This document shows, in pieces, positions 47,347 through 62,200 of a stretch of DNA of 64,000 bases (positions are counted from its first letter, which is position 1; every line of letters begins with the position of its first letter). This DNA comes from Triops longicaudatus (Eukaryota > Arthropoda > Branchiopoda > Notostraca > Triopsidae). The position numbers and the translations under genes are program-made. The stretch is from assembly GCA_022885665.1 (NCBI GenBank), contig JAGQDJ010000033.1, positions 310,001-374,000 on the forward strand. Reading direction: 5' to 3'. The notes under the pieces are model-generated. The model made no database searches. It had not been told where the DNA came from and worked only from the letters and a program-made list of their open reading frames with translations.

Positions 47347-50300
47347 TTCTGGGGGAATTTTTCTGTTAATAGAATGGAGAACTCGGCATTGTGTCGGACG
47401 AAAGCATCGCGCTTCCGCTCCTTATCAGCTGTGGTGATATCTTGCTTTGGTTGTATCTACTTTTTGAACAGTGAAGACATGATATACTACTCCTATCGCC
47501 GCAGGAAAGCGCCGGAAATGTTTGCATTAACCAGGCTTTAGGGCAATCTTCCCTTTGTCCCCGTTAATCTTCGTCACTCGACAATGCAACCTCTGATCGA
47601 TAAGCCTACGCAAGCAAGCTGCCTGCTCCCATCTGAACTTCAAAGAGTGTTTCCTCCTTTTCTAGCACTTTTTCTCAGCTGTGAAAAGTCCAAACATGCG
47701 GTAATATTCCGCACGTGCTTATTGACAACGACTAGCAATATTTAACAGCTTCACACATGCATCAACCATTCTTCGCCAAAACAACAAAAACAAGGGAAAG
47801 AAAAGACGTGGAGATGCTAGAGGTTTGAGCATTGCCAGCCCCAAGGCAAGAAGTCTTCGTTGGTCGAAGAAAGTAGAAGGAAACGCGCCAAGGAGCTTGG
47901 CTAAGAAAATACGTGTATACCCTTTTGAAGATTTTTCTAGCTAGGAGGCATTAAGTACGAGCGTCTCCAGGGGGTTGCCATGGTCTTACTAACTTGGGCT
48001 TTCCAACTTGATTCCAAAAGCCTTTACATCTATCGCGGCATTTTTCGTGAAGTGTTTTCCGGTTTTTGCTTTTGTATGAATTCTTCCATGAAGGCTTGGA
48101 TTGCGGACCTAAAACAAAAATAGTACGCGTTGCATTAGCGCGACATTATCGGAAACAAACAAGGGACTGTTGTAATCTTTGTACCAAGCCTGTCATTATT
48201 AAAACAGCTTCTCCTTCCCTCCTATTATTCACACTCCCTAGGCTTCCCTTGAAAAAAAAGGAGCGATGTTGAAAGTAGGAAAAAAAGGGTTCCCTCTCCT
48301 GGAAAAGGAAAAAATAAATATACTGGCGTTGGGCCAGCGGCTTTTCTTTAGGATAGCTGTACAGTCAGTGCTAAAATATCTTTAACGAAAGTTGTGTTTG
48401 CAGTGTCGGCTATCCCCTTGTGTATACAGGGGTTTCGTGCTTTCCTATACAACACAAGCATACACAACCTTGAGGCACATTTGCATAGCTTAAGTAGGCT
48501 CGATCCAGCCTTGCCAAACTTCGCCGTGCAACATGAACAGGTTCCAGCGAAACAGCTGTCGTGTTGGTGAAACAAGATACGGTACAGCTACATGTAGTCC
48601 AGGTTGTAGAGCGGACGTGTGAAAAAGGTTGTACTGAAACCAGACGACTTCCGACGGCATTTTGGTTGTACTGAATGTTAGGTATTCCCGAGCTATGCAG
48701 CCGTCTCTGCACCACTGACAGGGTACAATTCAATTGTGGAAGTGTTTTTGATTCCTCACCGGTCGTCACACACGTTTGGTTGCTTGGCTTATCGGTGAAT
48801 GCGTTGTTAAAGTTCAAAAGTTTGTTTGTAGCCGTTGTGTTTCTTTTTTTTGTAGAAGGAAAGGTTTCAGTCAAGGCAGAATAAAAGGTTTGGCGTTATA
48901 GACAGCAAGGATTTTTAATGGTTCTTCGATAGGGGTGGGGAAGATAAGGAAGGCGGGGCTCTTGCGTGACTAAACATTGTTTTGGTGTGACACTTTTATG
49001 TTGCCACAGTCGAACTATTAAAGCATGATTACGCTCATTAAACCAAAGCGGAATTTCCACATCACATCGCTTTTCCCACCGTTTCTTTAAGACGCACAAA
49101 AAAAAAAAAATAAAAGAGCGGCGTCTGAGCTGCTGAATATTGGCTGATATGGTCGGATACTGTGAACTTTCCATCAATATTGCTCTTTTATATGTCAAAG
49201 GAAGTTATAAGGATAGCAAAGGAAATTGTCTTCCAAGAGTTTGCTAAACGGATGAAAACACGCAATGATACAATATAAATATAAGACAAAGTGTCTCCAC
49301 GACCATTGTTAGATAAGTTTGTGGTTTGTGCGATTTTTGTTGTTTGTGAACCCGCCTCCCCATTTACGCTGTCTCATTTTACACAATTTACTTTTAGACG
49401 GTCAGAAATTTGTCAAAATGCTGTTTATTGTAGCTTATAAGTTGACCAATATACGGCGTCGTAGCGCAAAACTCTGGCCTCCCTTCAGTATAACGGTATA
49501 GATTTCGTCTTGAAAACAAAATTACACAGCGCCATAGAACAATCACAGAATTGGAAGAGCGATGTAGCGAGTCATGTTCAATAGGCAACATTTAACGTCT
49601 GAGGTTTTAAATATTCCTGAAAGGTTTACGTAGATGATAGCAGTTGTGCAGTTTTGACCAGTAACCATTTGTCTGGTGTACAATTAAAATTAGATTTTTT
49701 ATACAATTTTGATCACGCAATAAGAAGAAACTTTCTGCTGGCATAAAAAACATCTCCCCATCTCACTGAAGTAAAACATGGTTCAGAGTACGCGGTGTTC
49801 TTACGGAATCAATCTGTCGCGTAAATGGGTGGTTTACTGTATGATGCATAGTTAAAGGGAATACTTTTTACATTTACTTATTCTGTGTGATCGTTGCCTT
49901 ACAGAGTATTTTTATTTGCTCCATAAGTTTCGAGAACCATGCAAATTGTACTTTTAAGCGACAGTAAATCGGACAGCAGATCCGGGGAGTATCCAATTTA
50001 GTTAAACAAATTTGACTTAAACTCAAGCATATCAAGTGAATTATCTGCTGGGAATTTCGTTTTTTATAATAGTCTGAATTTTAAATGCACAGATTTGGAG
50101 TTAAAAAAAAAGACTTGAAGCGTTCTTCTAAGCTAGACATGATACAACCTCGAAATATGCATTGTAAGAGCTTTCGTTCGCTGTCCTATGTTTTTAATTA
50201 CCTTTCCTTAATGGAAGCAGGAAAAACTGAAAAAATTGACTTGTCTTTAAAAAGACTGAGCTAGCAACACTTTAAAATTGTTTTTACTGACTTTATTTTT

Positions 50301-53077
50301 AAAAAATGTCAATTCCAATGGTTTATTGAACTTGATTCGAAATGTTACGTAAAAATTAATTTGAATCAGTTTTACAGTGAAAAGCACAGTTCAAAGATTA
50401 CACTGTCTTGGAAGATATGAACGACTGACTATTATCATTTAGCCCTGCTCTTATTTAAAGAAAAGCCCTTAAGTTTGCAGCTCTGATGGACAAGTTAGAC
50501 ACTTTTTTGTACATTTACGAAGGCAGGAACCATTTACTACGATCACCACTTCGTTATAAAAAGGATTCGCCGTAACCAGTTGCTGTAGCTTTTTCTTACA
50601 AATAATATTTTCATACCAGCGCGACCATTTGCGCTTTGCTAGCTGTTTGGGTAAATTGAGAAATAGAGAACCTGTGACTAGAGTAACCTTTGATATATGT
50701 TTACTAATAGCAAGTACCGAAATATACCTAATTTACTAGTGTAGCTTATTAATTAAGATAGGGAAGCAGGGCGATAATTAGCTAGTAAGAAAAGCTTGAG
50801 CTACATTCTATGTATTTGTCAAATGAGTACAGACTACAACGCAAAAGTAATTTGATACAGTTCAAAGCTCATACCTTATCTTTGGCTCACATTTCTAAGT
50901 ATTGCTTATTAAAAAAGTAATAATACATTTTACAAATTTAAGGGACGACAGGTAATTAAGTTTGACTGCTTTTCGGTTTATTCATATTGTCTACTGAGTG
51001 GGCTTAAAAGAAGAGCTCGAATAAACTGGTAATACCTTTCCCTTCGAGCGCTTTTAGTAGCTTCGAGAGAAGCATTTAAAGATGCCCGCTAGTAAGTTTC
51101 GAATAACTGGAGATGGACGTAAGTGATTAATAATCTTATCAACTAAGCGCGCGTTTGTGAAGATGTGGATAAGGAGGTTTCACTTCGCCTATGTTAGGGA
51201 GCCTGCACAGCTTCATGTTGACCCACAAGGCGAGGAAAAAGACAACAAAAGTGTGCGAAGGCAGGGGCCCGTCCTGGTTAATCAGTAATCATAGTAGAAG
51301 GGAATTCTGTTTGTTTACTCGCTATCGGCACTTGACGTTATAGTAACAGATCAAGGTGTTCATATCCTTGTTTATGTGTGTGCTCGCGTGTGTGTGAGAG
51401 AGAGATCAGGTTATTTTTTTGCTTATTTGTTTTCTTTTGGGGCATAGGTATATGCTTATTAACTCCACAAGGGAGAGCTCATCACATTTTGGGAAATTTC
51501 GGTTACTTATGGAAAACGTATGTTGGAAAATTTCGTTCACGGTTTTGGCTTCGCTTGGAACAGACGTGTTGATTATACAATATGTTGTTGCGAATGATCT
51601 TTCCTTCCGAACAACTGCTATGGTAATGATGGTTCTAAATATTTCTATTAATGTCTGGCTTTGTTGTGCTGAATACTTAAGCCGTACTTTTTGTGCGATG
51701 ATTGCAGTATGTGTTTAATAACATTTGTTTTCCCTTTTCGGCAACTGGTTCACATTAAGGAAAACTATTCCATTTTTGATCGTCTGACCTCAGCTCTAAC
51801 GAAAGCTGAGAAAAAACGAAAGACTTCCCTTGTGGCCATTGAACGAATCGATAAAGATTTCCTAGTCATTTGGGAGTCCTTTCTTCTACCCCGTGCGTTC
51901 AATCTGCTTTTCCACGTTGTCCAAACTAGGAATAGACGCGCGACAAACTAGCGGGCACACTGTTCTCATGTTCCTTTTTTATTATGTGTGTTTTTTTTTT
52001 CTCGTTGTATATTTATTTTATCTGTCTTGCAGTAGTGTCTGTTTCAGTAAACCGTGTGTCCCTAGTCTACGTCCTCCCTAGTCCGTAATTCACTTTATTT
52101 CAGCAATGAAAAATACGTTGCGGTAAATTCACGCGAGCAACGCATCTTTTGTCTTTCCTCAAGTTTAATCATTTTCCCTTTCTTTTTGGAAGTAAACAAG
52201 AGAATCGGCGTCAATGGGAAGCACTGTGTAATCGGGTAAGCAACGCGCAGCTTATGAGCACAATTTTGTTAGAGAATAGGAGAAAACATTTGCAATGCGC
52301 AGCCGGGTTTTACATACACCAGTGCCTTTCGGGTACCCTCGAAGAAGCTACGTAGCAATGGTTGAAGAATTTGCGTGAATTATATTAATACCTCACACCT
52401 TCTCAGTATCCGAAACTGTAAGCTATCTTGCAGTAGTCATGATAATACGGAGCGGCGGTTCTCATAAGACGGAAGAAACTCTTTCATGGATCGTAGATTT
52501 CCACGCTTTTAAACTTGCTCGTAAAAAAAACTATGATATTAATTCGATTGATTTACTACTAGTTTTCTGCTCCAATGATTCACGAATTAGGAGCAGAAAT
52601 AATTAGTTTGAAGAATAACAAAATGGAAGCCATCCTTTTTGTCAACCATGTTTTTTCTTAAAAATATAGAGTGCTGCGAACCTTCTTGTGAACGATGTGT
52701 AGGCAGTGTTCAGCTTCAAATAAACTTTTATTTTAAGAGGCGCGTTCCAACATGTAGCCTATATGAAAGTGCTTGCCAAGCTGCATAATCGAATTTAACC
52801 CCTTGTAGACAGCGTGGATCTCTCTTTCTCGGGCTCTCTTTCTTTATTTCTCTCTCCCATTCTCTCGTTTTTTTTTAAAAAAAAGGCAGGAAAAAAGACG
52901 AGGGAGAAGAAAAGAAGACCTTTAAGTATCGGGTATTGATTGTCCGCTCTTGTAACGCCTAGAAACCGGTTGTGTACAGAGTGAAAGATAACGAGTATGG
53001 TTCGGCGGCGAAGGCTGAAAGCCATTGTGAAATTTGCCATGTGCATTGAGGAAATTCCATTTTTTGTCTTGAACTGG

Positions 53078-53206
53078 GGTCTGACTAGCCGAACTACCAT
53101 GGTAATTATAACCTTTTCCTTGGCAATCACTATCGCAAGGATGACAAAGATAAGAGATTTCCACGGAAAAGGTTTTAATTACCATGGTAGCTCAGCTAGT
53201 GGGACC
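53078..53206. repeat. Hairpin-forming inverted repeat, 42-bp arms
   Basis: The arms 53078-53119 and 53165-53206 are reverse complements with 5 mismatches in 42 by my alignment, including a perfect 17-bp core around accatggtaatta. The 45-nt loop (53120-53164) is unrelated to the hairpin near LZIC. No target duplication is visible. Confidence 0.88.
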
Positions 53207-56200
53207 ACTTTGCTGTCGTTGGCTTGAGTGTCAAGGGATTTGCTGGCTTTTGGCTGAAACATGACAGAATGACTGAAAAACAAAGCGCCGGAAGAAAGCC
53301 AAGAGTCTATTCAATGCACAGTATACCATAACAGTCAAAGGAAAGATATGACTAGAAGGGGATTTTTTGGAATGATAAACATAGCATCCTAGTATTAGTT
53401 CATTTCCTTGACGCGTTGTCGTCTTTTTCTCATATGTGAAGTTGGCCATACTTTTGTTAGTACCCTTGAAATGCAAACATACGTCATCAGGATACGCTGT
53501 TAAGGTACGGAATGTAATACTTGGTATGGCGCAAAAACGGCAGCGACAGAAAAAGATTGGCAAACGGCCACTATCAAAGCGGCTAATTGCTATTCTTAAC
53601 TAGCGGCTGCTAGCGCGCTTATTCATGCGCTGTCTGCTGGCGCCTCTCACTCTTCCGTGGCTGTATGGACAAGCTTTTTTACGAGTCCATATGTTGTTTC
53701 ATTTCATCTTCGTTCTTCGTGGTTTTCTTTCCGGATCGACTCCTTTCCTTTCAGCTACCTGCGGTCAGCTGTTTAAATTATATTATTAGTCGTAGTTTTC
53801 AAGGTAACCGTTCACCTAGCCTGGACTAGTGTGCCTTTTTAGACCCCCTGAACGTTGTCGTGAAAAGCTTTTTATAGCCGGCAGACATTTTCCCTTTTCT
53901 GTCTTTTTTATTTCCATGCTGTGGCCAGAGATACAGCTTTATTTTCTAGGCATGATGAAGTGTCACGCTGTTTATGTAGACAAATGGCACTGTATGTGGA
54001 AATAAGTAGATAAACAAATAAAATCAAAGAACGTGACGTAATTTGCTACTGCAATACAGTACATTACGTACTAAGACTGATCATTCCTGACATTTTAGGC
54101 CGCCTCTTTCTCGAGTTCAAGGATTCCCTTGTAAGCTTGTTTGGTCTTGAATACCACATTTGAGGGTGTCATGCCCACACGAGAGCCGCTTACTGTCCCA
54201 TTGTTCCGACTCGTGTCCTTAGAGGAGATTTCCCATTCTCGCGTCAGATATTTTCTCCCCCACGGACTTTGTCTATATTGATTAGGTTTTTGAATACCAG
54301 GGAACGTACAAGGGCATTAGCGTTTTCCTTTCTTCTGAGAATGTTGCATTCATTGTTGTCAGCTAGGTTCAACGAAAAGAATCGAGTTTGCTTCTTTTGC
54401 TGTGGGGTCCCTTTTTGTACTTTTTTTTTTTACTTTGGGGGGCGCTTTACAGGCCTTCCACGATAATCATGTGGCTTAATTAATCGTAACCGTTGATTAT
54501 GTTCACAGCGATTGGACTAATTAGGGTTCTTTGTCCACACTTGAATTGCGAGGTATGCGTCGAACAATTTGCCGATGCGGACCCCAATGCATTCACAATA
54601 TGCTGGGGGCTTCAGCATCCGCACTTGCATTGTATTGACAGCTCCGAGTGGTAAAAACCCTAATAAACAAGAGGGCGTTGGTGTATTAGTCTTGCTGAAT
54701 CAGAAAAATGGCTGTAAAGTAAGTTCCTTAATGATACGTAGTAATGGTAGCTGACCAACAAGCTAATTAAAGCTACCGTGAAATTGACTCGCTTACCCAT
54801 CCTTCCCTTTCTGTCTCTTTTCTTTCTCTCTTTCATCTTCCCCTACTGCTTTCCCCAGGTTTTTCGCTCACTTACTAGGCACTGGATGGTTATAAACGCC
54901 TCAGGTGCTGCACAGTGTCACGTATTTTATTTCCCAGAAAGCCTTTTTTCCCCCTTTTGGCCTTTGGCGTTACTAGCTCTAAAAGGAAAGAAGAGTCGAC
55001 AAAGATGAAAAGAATACAAACCAAGGAAGACAAGTGAGGCCAAAACCAAACCCGAGGTGCTACATGGGCGATAAAATCTAATTGTTATGAAACGAACTAG
55101 ACTATGATCGCGTATGTAGCTTGCACAACGTGAGTAAACTATTTTGTGTGCCTTTAAATAGCTTCTTCCGCATCTTATGACATGGGAATCGCATTACAGA
55201 AGTTTCCTTTCTACCCATAACAGAAAAAAAAGAAGTTGTTATATTATGTTTTGCTGGCAATTAAAATTGTTTCGACATTTACGCAGCTAAATAACTGTTG
55301 TTTTGTTACAAAATAATAGCAGGCATGGAAGATATTAACAACCTAGCTGTCGCTAATGTGTTTCACAGGAAACTCAAGCGGGCGTTGGGCGGAACCAATT
55401 TATGTCTATTGAACAAATTATGGTATGAACACTTTTCTTTTTTTATAAAAAGAGGGAAGTGAATAAAAAAACACTGTGTCATGAGAATATTATTCATGGA
55501 AATTCGTGAAAGGGGAAGATTCTTATTTAAACAATTGTAAACAAAAAGGTCGTCTTTTCGAAATTGTATAACGATAAAACTGCTTATTCTTTCAAGAGCG
55601 ACTGGTGTCGAAACGCCAGGCATTATTCACCCTAGTCCATTTTTACTTTTTTTAAAAAGTTTTCTTCGCTTGTTGAACGAAAGAAGCCAAAGAAAAGGTG
55701 ACCAGACGGTTTCGTAGAACGAAGCATTAAAAGCGTTCGTCTTTCTCCCCTTTTTTCTCTGGACGAAATATGAACGTTTTATTCGCAGCGGAAGAGGCGT
55801 GCAGGCAAATTTACATGCATCCCAACCGTTTATTTTCCGCACTAAAGAGTAATAAAGCCTTCTGCTAAGCTGACAACGAATACACTTTAATTCTTGTGTA
55901 AGATGCAATCGTTACTATGCTTTCATTTCTTTTGTTCACTGAGATTTACTTCCTTTCGTTCGTGAAACTATGATATAATATTATGGATACAAAGCAAGCG
56001 ACGTTTTTCTCCCTTCTTACACGAAAGATCAAGGGGTACTTGGGAGTCGAGCTGGTGCAGGTTCCATCGTATTAATGTTGATCTGGTTTGGTTGCTTCCC
56101 CTCATAGCTTGGTTACTTGCCCTCGATCTGGAGGCGTTCACCCATCACGATATCCCCTTTCAAAATGCTTTACATGTCCAGTATGTTTACAGAGAGAGAT

Positions 56201-59200
56201 GTCCGCAATTAAGTCCCCGGGTAGACAGTATTTTAGTGTGACCTTGCAACTAAAGTGATACCCATTTTTTGCCTATATTTGGCGGAAAGTGTTTTCAAAG
56301 CGACATGTGGGAATAACCCTTAATTTGTACACAGCATAGTAGAAAATGTCACTGTGCACGTACACAGCTTCGTGAATGCCTGCGACCCTTAGGGTCGGGT
56401 TGTGAATTACGAGGATAACCAGGCATTTTTTCTGTTCTTTTTTTTTATATAAAAGATGAAAAGTACCGGGATGGTAGTCTTGCGAATCGATCTTCATTTC
56501 GGGGGCCACGGGCAACTTCTGTTTGTTTCTTTAGTTCGGGCACTTACGAACGCGCACGGCGACGGCAAGTTTTCCATTGATTACTCTCCAGAGTGCGCTA
56601 AGACGGAGGCGACACACGAGATAAACGCTACCATGTTTTCTTCGACGTTCTAGCTTTGAGCTTCAGGTAGAAAAACAAGAAGCTTATAATCACAAAAAAG
56701 CTTGATACCGTAAGCACGTCTTCTTTTGCGAAGCGTAAAATTGAATTTTTGAATTCCCTCTTTTTTATCCGTATTAAAGAGGCAATGTGCCTGACTTTGT
56801 ATCATCCAGTTCTAGTTTAGCGAAAGTTTTTTCACCCGCAATTGATTTCTCCGCGTTTATTGTCGATATAATCCTAAGTTGACGTATTATTGACTGCCCT
56901 TGGTTCTATACTTGTCGTTTTCTTGAACATATTGTCCTTTTTTCTTGAACTGCACTTATGTCAGCGAAGTTGAACGTAAAAGCGCCGAGGAGACAAAGAA
57001 ACACAACCAATTCTTGGATGAACATAAAAGCTGACCAGAAAAACGGACTAGCGGCGACAGCAGCAGGGTTTGCTTGCATGTGATTCCTTTATGGCTTCCC
57101 CGCTTATTTTCTTTTCCGACGCGCTAACTGGAAAAAATGAAAATAAAAGATATAGGAGTTGCAGTTGAGCACTACTCAGCCGAAAAGCTCCATTCCAAGC
57201 GTGCTTTGGATAATCAAAACTAGGAAATAGCTTAGAAATGCTTTATGTACGAAAAATTGGCAAGGAGAAAGGGAAAGAGGACGGAACTGACAGTTAAAAG
57301 TGATTTATTATCATGGAATTTATTGCTTCCTCACAGCTTGTTTTCTATTACTGCAAGTATATTTACCACTACATTGTAATCATTCGAGCGTGACACGCAT
57401 GTATTAATGATACTGAATTTGATCGTCCTTTGATTTTTTGTAAAATTTACTTTTCGATACCGGTGAATTAATTATCCTTTTCTGGCTATCTCATATTTGG
57501 TTTTAAAAGAATGTGCAATATACTGCACGTTCTTCAACATGGGCTAAATGGATTTTTGTTGTGTGTGTGTGTGTTAAGTATATGTGTGAAGGAATAGGGT
57601 GCTAACACACGAGACAGTTTAGTGAAACACATCTTGGAAATAGTTGCTTTTGTGTCACCACCCCTTGTAGGCCGAGCTCCGGGGGGCGTACAAGTTTCGG
57701 CTTGCCGGATTTCCCTTCTTTTGACCCTCTTGCCACTTTTTTTTCTTTTCTTTTTTTCTTCGCGTTTTTACGTATACACGTGCGGTTGGGCACAGTTATG
57801 CCGTGTATTTTAGCTACTTGGTTGACTCGAAAAAGAACTAAGACGTGTGTTTCATTTTTTTTTTTTTTTTTAAAGAAATATGGCTCCGTTGGCTGTCAAG
57901 TTATGGTGCGACTTCCGTAGCGTTGCGCAGAGATATAACTAATTTCATGTTTTCGCATGCGGCATTAAGTTTACCGGAGACAAAATAGATGTTGAGGTGA
58001 TCTTCATTTTCAGTTAGGTTACAAGTGTCTGCTACCGACAAGGGAGTAAATCATCTCTGTCTAATTTGAATCCATTAGGTTGACATGGATTTATATGGAA
58101 AGAACAAAGAAATTCATGAAAATTTCCTTATCCTACCCGTGATAAAAGCTCTGGTGACAGTGTTCCATAAAGCTGCTGCTATGCTCTGGAACTTTCATTG
58201 GTGGGGCATGAAATTATGTGCTGAAGCAAGGTCGAGAAGATCCAATCTACCCGCTCTAACATTGTGTGCTTCATCTTCCAAACATTTCTGTCTTTACTAG
58301 CACTTAGCCGCGTAATAAGATTCAAAACCACATCTGACCCTCTTATGGCTTGATTTATTCTCTGACAAGAAAGAACCTTAGTGTGCTGTATATCCGTGAG
58401 GAGAAAAAAAGAAGAAAAAATGTCATGTTTTTTTTCTTTCTCTTTGTTCAACCCTTCTAGTGCCCGCATTCACGCTGTGCCTAGCAAACCTTGCAAGCAA
58501 TATCCAGAAATAGCTGCTGGGCGTAGTACAAAGTTTTCGTTTTTTCCTCCTCGCGTTGTACTAAGACAAGCTCAGCACATGATGGTGTTTCATAATTACT
58601 CTTGACTTTAGAGCTGAGGGAACATATGTTGCGTACCTTTTCAACAAAGTTAGATTAAAGAGTTATAATCAAAATCCTTGCTGATTTGAGGCGTGTAAAG
58701 CGTTAAGTGACCTGGCCAGTTCTGTTAATAGATGCACCTGACCCTCCAAGTGCTCCATTTAGCATGTTCTAAATATAAACCTAAGGAATCAAAAGTAAAG
58801 CGATGGCCATTTCTACTAACCTTCTTATAATAATTCTGTGACAAAACACTTATTTTACTTTATATTTACAGAATTACCTTCATTATTTCCCATAATTTTT
58901 ATCTTAGTTTTATTCTTGTATTTATTTTTGCTCCCCAAATGCCAGTAGGGTGTTCGCACATTAAATTCCCTCTTTCACAACAATGCGTGTAACTATTTAT
59001 TTTCGTTTCAGTTTCGGTGCACCGATTAAGAAAGGCCTTACTGGATCGGGGCGAAAGATCATCTTTCGTATCGCCTCTACAAGCGTTTAGTTCCATCGTT
59101 GTCTGACTACGCAGCAGGAGGGAAAAGGGGGACGCTTGCAAGTTGCAACCACCACAACCTTCAGCTCATTTAAAAGGATAAGGGGGGATGCGAATGAGCA

Positions 59201-62200
59201 GGAAGTATAGAGCTGCGAAACTCTACAGTGAAAACGATGCCAGCGTTTTACGACTCGCACAAATGGGAACTTAAATGACATATTCTCTAGGGGTTACAAA
59301 GTTGTTGACTCGGGTACCGGAGCGACTGTTCCAGATTAGGTGTTGACTTCTTAGATTTTTCTCCGCGCTGGCTTTGCCCTCCTGCATTCCGTCGAAACTC
59401 ACATCGCGAGCCTTGCGTTTTGTTTTCGGGCCTCGCCGTGTTCTTCCCTCGCAAGTTGTAGTTGCCGCAGTGTGTCACTTATTGATTGAGTCGCTGGTTG
59501 GCTCGCTTGCTCGCTCGCGTTTGTTATGTGTCCTCAAGCCTGCTCTTGCCAACCCTGCGTACAACATAACTGGGTGACACTGTTTTGCCCAACCAGCAGT
59601 TGACGGGATTTCCGACGGAATCTTTATAATGAAAAAGAAAAAATAGTAAAAAAAGAAAAATAAATAAATAAAGGTAACGAAATTCAACGAATGAAAATAG
59701 TAATTATAGTTAAATTTATTTATAAAACAAGGGTCTTGGTTTCTACCAAAAGTATCAGTAAAAGCAGGTGACTCTTTTGGTACTTTCAAAGAATTAGATC
59801 TTCGAAATTGTTTTGCGTCAAAAATTTCTGGATCGTAATGGTAATGAAATGGTGTTCTGGATGTAAGTGTTGAGAGCTTATTGGAACACAAGAAATGCCT
59901 TGAAACATTCTTCAGAAGCGAACTACAGGGAGGGCGAAGAGGTACAAGAATATTTATTGTCTCTGGTAGTGAGAGCGAGGTGCCAAACCTGTTAGTTAAG
60001 TATCGGGCAATACAAGTGGGTGCTGAGGAAGGTTCATCAACCACTCAAGCACTATTTCCTGGGAAAAATGCATATCGCGAGAAATTTCAAAGGCTCTTAA
60101 ACTAGGAAAGAACGAAGAAATGAACATAGGAATCTAGTGTGTGTGTTTTTTACGATATACTAGCTATCCGCTACATAACAAAGTAAAAAGTAGCTTAGTT
60201 TTGAACCTTGTATTTTCGTTCTTAAAATGTCTTCTTCTGTGGAAAAGTGCAGCAAACTCTGAAACAATGGTCTCGCAGAGTTGAACTCGCGGGTCGATAA
60301 CGTAGGTGGATACAGTGTCAATAAGCCGCACGCTATTGCCTCCATAACCAGACGAGTATGGTTTTCCTTTGCCGTATTTGAGTCGCTCCCCGCCTAGTGG
60401 GGAGTTCAACTTCCTTGTTTAGTCTAGATTCTCAACCAAGCTTAAGCTCGCAAACAAATCTTTCCAGAACTCGAGAAGGCTTTTGTTGTGCTTGAACCCT
60501 CAAGCTTGGGTCAAACTTCTTGAAACATCAATTAAAAGGGGTAACTGCCAAACGTGCTTCGGACAATTAACATCCATTGTTAAGAAGATAAACGAATTCT
60601 GCAAACACACGTCAAAGTCTGTTCAATTCACGCACAAGAACAGTTCTACTTTTAAAGAGCGTGGTGCTTTTAAGATTTATACATTTAAGGCACGGAAAAT
60701 GACGAATAGAACGCTAAGGTTGTTTTGCCATAATCTACAAACGTGTTTTGATAAACTCGTCAAAAAGGTTTACGACGATTAAGTCTCGTGAGAAATAGCG
60801 AACGCGAGCGGCGGTGGACGTGCAAGTCTTAAATGGTTGGGACCTAGCAAATAACTTTTTCACGCATTGCAAGTTCGAGCTCTCGAAAATTAAGCCTCCC
60901 GCAGCAATTGAGAATTCAGCAGCGAACACATGCTGAAGGACGAAGCTTTCTTGAGAGTGGGTACATAACTGTATAAGGCTAAGAAGACTTCCTAAGGGAG
61001 GGAATGTAAGTAAGTTTGTGAGAAAAGCGCTTGGTGTTCACGAGGTTCTGGTGTATCGATTAAGAAAAGAGAGCACGTTATACATGTACCATACGGCGCC
61101 TCTTCGTAAAGCTCATTCACGGTACAATCTAGAAAAGGATATACCAAAATCACTAGGTTTACTACCGTTCGAAGTTTTGCAGGAAATTCTATGATCAATC
61201 GGCTCTGATTGGGCTGCCCATTTTATTAGTAGCGTTTTACTGGTAAGTATTAGGAGGCTGCAGAATGCATGTTGTACCTGGAGGGAATCCAGTTCTCGTA
61301 AATAGAACCAATGGAACTGCGCCGGAGGTTGAATCTGGGAGATACACAAGGGATCTCTTTCTTTAAAGATTGCGTCAGCGGTTGTCGAGTTCACATGGTC
61401 AATATCGAGAGATTGTGGCAAGTTTATATGTACTAACTACTGCGGTGACGAGGAGTAGTACTCACGAAACTTTATTATATGAAAGAGTAACTGTTCAGCG
61501 TTACGGTAGTTCTTGATGTTTTGCACACAACTTTCAGAAGAGTTCCTCCAAAGCAATCCAAAACCCAAAGCGCCTTGTAGACGCTAATTGGGCGAATTAT
61601 AATGTGTGGTTGATACGTAACTATGCATTGACCATGCATCCAGCAGTGAGACAATTTACAATGTCACTCTATAAATGGGCATGTTTTATTAAATAAGTTA
61701 AATGTTCAATTCAAGGCGACACGGCAAGCAAAGTGAAAATATGTTGCGCATTGGATGGTTGGTATTGCATTTGTTTTATCCATGTTTGAAATCCTGTTTT
61801 GGACATAAAAACCTTTCAGGTGCTCAAATCACCACTTTTCTGTGTAGCTGAGAAGATCCTCGCCTGAACGTTGTTAGCCTCAGGAATGCATAATTCATGG
61901 CACCTTTTTTGCCTCTATTCCGTGACGATATCATTGATTTCCAGTTAGAAAAGAAAACCTGGTCCTGAAAGCTACGTCTTGCATAGCTAATGAGTCTAGG
62001 ATAGGGTGTAGTTTTTCTCTACGTTGCGCAAAGACCTTCCTTCGTAATAACCACGATTCTACAGAAGTAATATTTCTTGTACCTTGAGCAGCCCAAGATC
62101 TTATGGCCAATGCATTGGGTTGTACGAGTGTATCCTCTACAGGAAAAGTAAAAGGTCACGTTTGCTCTCATTGCCATTCACGGCGACGGGTTTTTCAATA

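Larger units (their letters stand above)
45019..53077. other. 8-kb stretch with no recognised gene
   Basis: It starts with the PIK3C3 3' untranslated region. Beyond it, only short ORFs without recognised domains; the longest is 154 codons on the minus strand at 48410-48874 (see findings). It also contains a doubtful degraded transposon (45902-46195), a CA microsatellite (47315-47342) and a 10-bp hairpin ttctgctcc/ggagcagaa near 52564-52599. Confidence 0.5.

Noticed and set aside
51378..51951. Cluster of short overlapping ORFs with hydrophobic stretches
   Set aside because: The hydrophobicity follows from T-rich DNA. No consistent exon chain or known family could be built.
59475..60044. 189-codon minus-strand ORF
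   Set aside because: Its middle is a Phe/Tyr/Ile run made by an A-rich tract, composition is irregular, and no domain or splice context supports it.
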